In this document: positions 15,252-15,752 of the stretch, piece by piece
Layout: every line of letters starts with the position of its first letter
Numbering within the stretch: position 1 is the stretch's first letter
Source: CAXBDP01 sp964598395
GTDB taxonomy: Bacteria; Bacteroidota; Bacteroidia; Cytophagales; Cyclobacteriaceae
Assembly: GCA_964598395.1 (NCBI GenBank)
Contig: CAZRBW010000063.1
Coordinates: 1 to 15,752 of the forward strand
Reading direction: 5' to 3'
DNA length: 15,752 nt
The notes under the pieces: model-generated
What the model saw: only the letters and a program-made list of their open reading frames with translations
Database searches by the model: none
Told to the model about the DNA's origin: nothing
Position numbers and translations under genes: made by a program

Positions 15252-15752
15252 TTATTCTCTTTTGCCTTTTGTAGAGATCTTAATAACGCCGTCGCTAGCT
15301 CTTTGGCCATATTCCAAAATAGCTGCTTCACCTTTCAGTACTTCAAGTGATTCAATAGAATTTGGATTCAGGCCTTTCAGTGTACCTTCACCACTAATTT
15401 TGCCATCAATTACATAAAGAACATTGTTGGGAAATTGACTACCTCTGACATTTATATTTCTTTGCTTAGCTGCAGAGGACGTCAAGCCAAAATCATTCCC
15501 AGTGATATTCGAATCAGGACCGTTTCCATGGATGGTGGTCATTTGAATCACTCCATTTGCACCTCTGTCGCCATAAGCTAGAATTGCAGATTCACCTTTC
15601 AATACATTTATGGATTTGATTTGATCCTGAGTTATCCCTAAACTATTTCTACCCGTAACGATAACTCCATCAATTACTAAAAGTGGCTCCTTATCAATCG
15701 ACTTTACAATGAAATCCTCTTCTTGATTTTCCTTTCTTCTTTCCTCTTCCAT
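15252..15752 (-). CDS. Partial protein ending in two SusC-plug-like repeats (possibly the tail of a BlaR1/M56-type sensor)
   Basis: The visible 166 residues reach the window edge. An ATG at 15752-15750 is in frame, but the first residues (EEERRKENQEEDF) are a charged linker, so the gene probably begins outside. Repeat one (24-77) shows LLVIDGVIV, DQIKSINVLKGESAILAYG, and GANGVIQMTTIHGNG. Repeat two (112-162) shows LYVIDGKIS, NSIESLEVLKGEAAILEYG, and DGVIKISTKG. Both are closer to the SusC/RagA plug signature than the repeats of the two downstream genes, and the GNGPD junction is shared with the gene at 13917. In Bacteroidota such repeats often sit at the C-terminus of M56/BlaR1-like membrane peptidases. 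That is the best guess, but no peptidase part is in view. It ends at its own terminator. Confidence 0.65.
   Translation of the reverse strand: MEEERRKENQEEDFIVKSIDKEPLLVIDGVIVTGRNSLGITQDQIKSINVLKGESAILAYGDRGANGVIQMTTIHGNGPDSNITGNDFGLTSSAAKQRNINVRGSQFPNNVLYVIDGKISGEGTLKGLNPNSIESLEVLKGEAAILEYGQRASDGVIKISTKGKRE

Noticed and set aside
13917..15752. Remains of a single broken TonB-dependent receptor
   Set aside because: Two of the genes have their own signal peptides, a terminator separates the third, and no barrel-strand sequence is found between or after the repeats.

Overview
The window is a stretch of Bacteroidota chromosome, most likely from the Cytophagales and their relatives (the phylum is firm, the order is inferred). 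The evidence is a type IX secretion / gliding cluster (porP-gldK-gldL-gldM-gldN), SusC-type plug motifs, low-GC sequence, few Shine-Dalgarno sites, and candidate promoters of the Bacteroidota TTTG / TAnnTTTG type. There are no tRNA or rRNA genes, insertion sequences, CRISPR arrays or phage genes.

Layout. (1) Bases 1-195 are the tail of a plus-strand M1-family aminopeptidase, closed by a strong terminator. (2) Bases 252-765 hold no convincing gene, only several inverted repeats. (3) A tightly packed minus-strand operon runs from 4654 down to 766: hemW (heme chaperone), a variant metal-dependent cyclase, a DUF721/DciA-like protein, a one-domain asparaginase and an RsmB-type rRNA methyltransferase. 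Its genes touch or overlap. (4) From 4691 to 13824 everything is on the plus strand: an Omp85/BamA-TamA-like outer-membrane barrel, an overlapping DUF4271 membrane protein, hemD (uroporphyrinogen-III synthase), porP/sprF, and the T9SS core gldKLMN. A strong hairpin terminator ends the run. (5) From 13917 to the window end, on the minus strand, lie three genes for secreted or envelope proteins. They carry SusC/RagA-like TonB-plug signature repeats but show no beta-barrel.

How the genes work together. GldL and GldM form the proton-driven inner-membrane motor of T9SS. GldK (lipoprotein) and GldN form the periplasmic ring, and PorP/SprF is an outer-membrane partner that links cargo or adhesins to the machine. 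The Omp85-like protein and the DUF4271 protein upstream are envelope proteins whose link to T9SS is only by neighbourhood. HemD and HemW both serve heme metabolism but lie in divergent transcription units.

The least explained part is the plug-repeat group at the right end. Two are complete small exported proteins related along their whole length, one of which has lost its second repeat. The third runs off the window and may be the C-terminus of a larger protein such as a BlaR1/M56-type sensor. Several starts (rsmB, the Omp85-like gene, the DUF4271 gene) appear to be TTG, and in the rsmB case the start overlaps the previous stop as TTGA.
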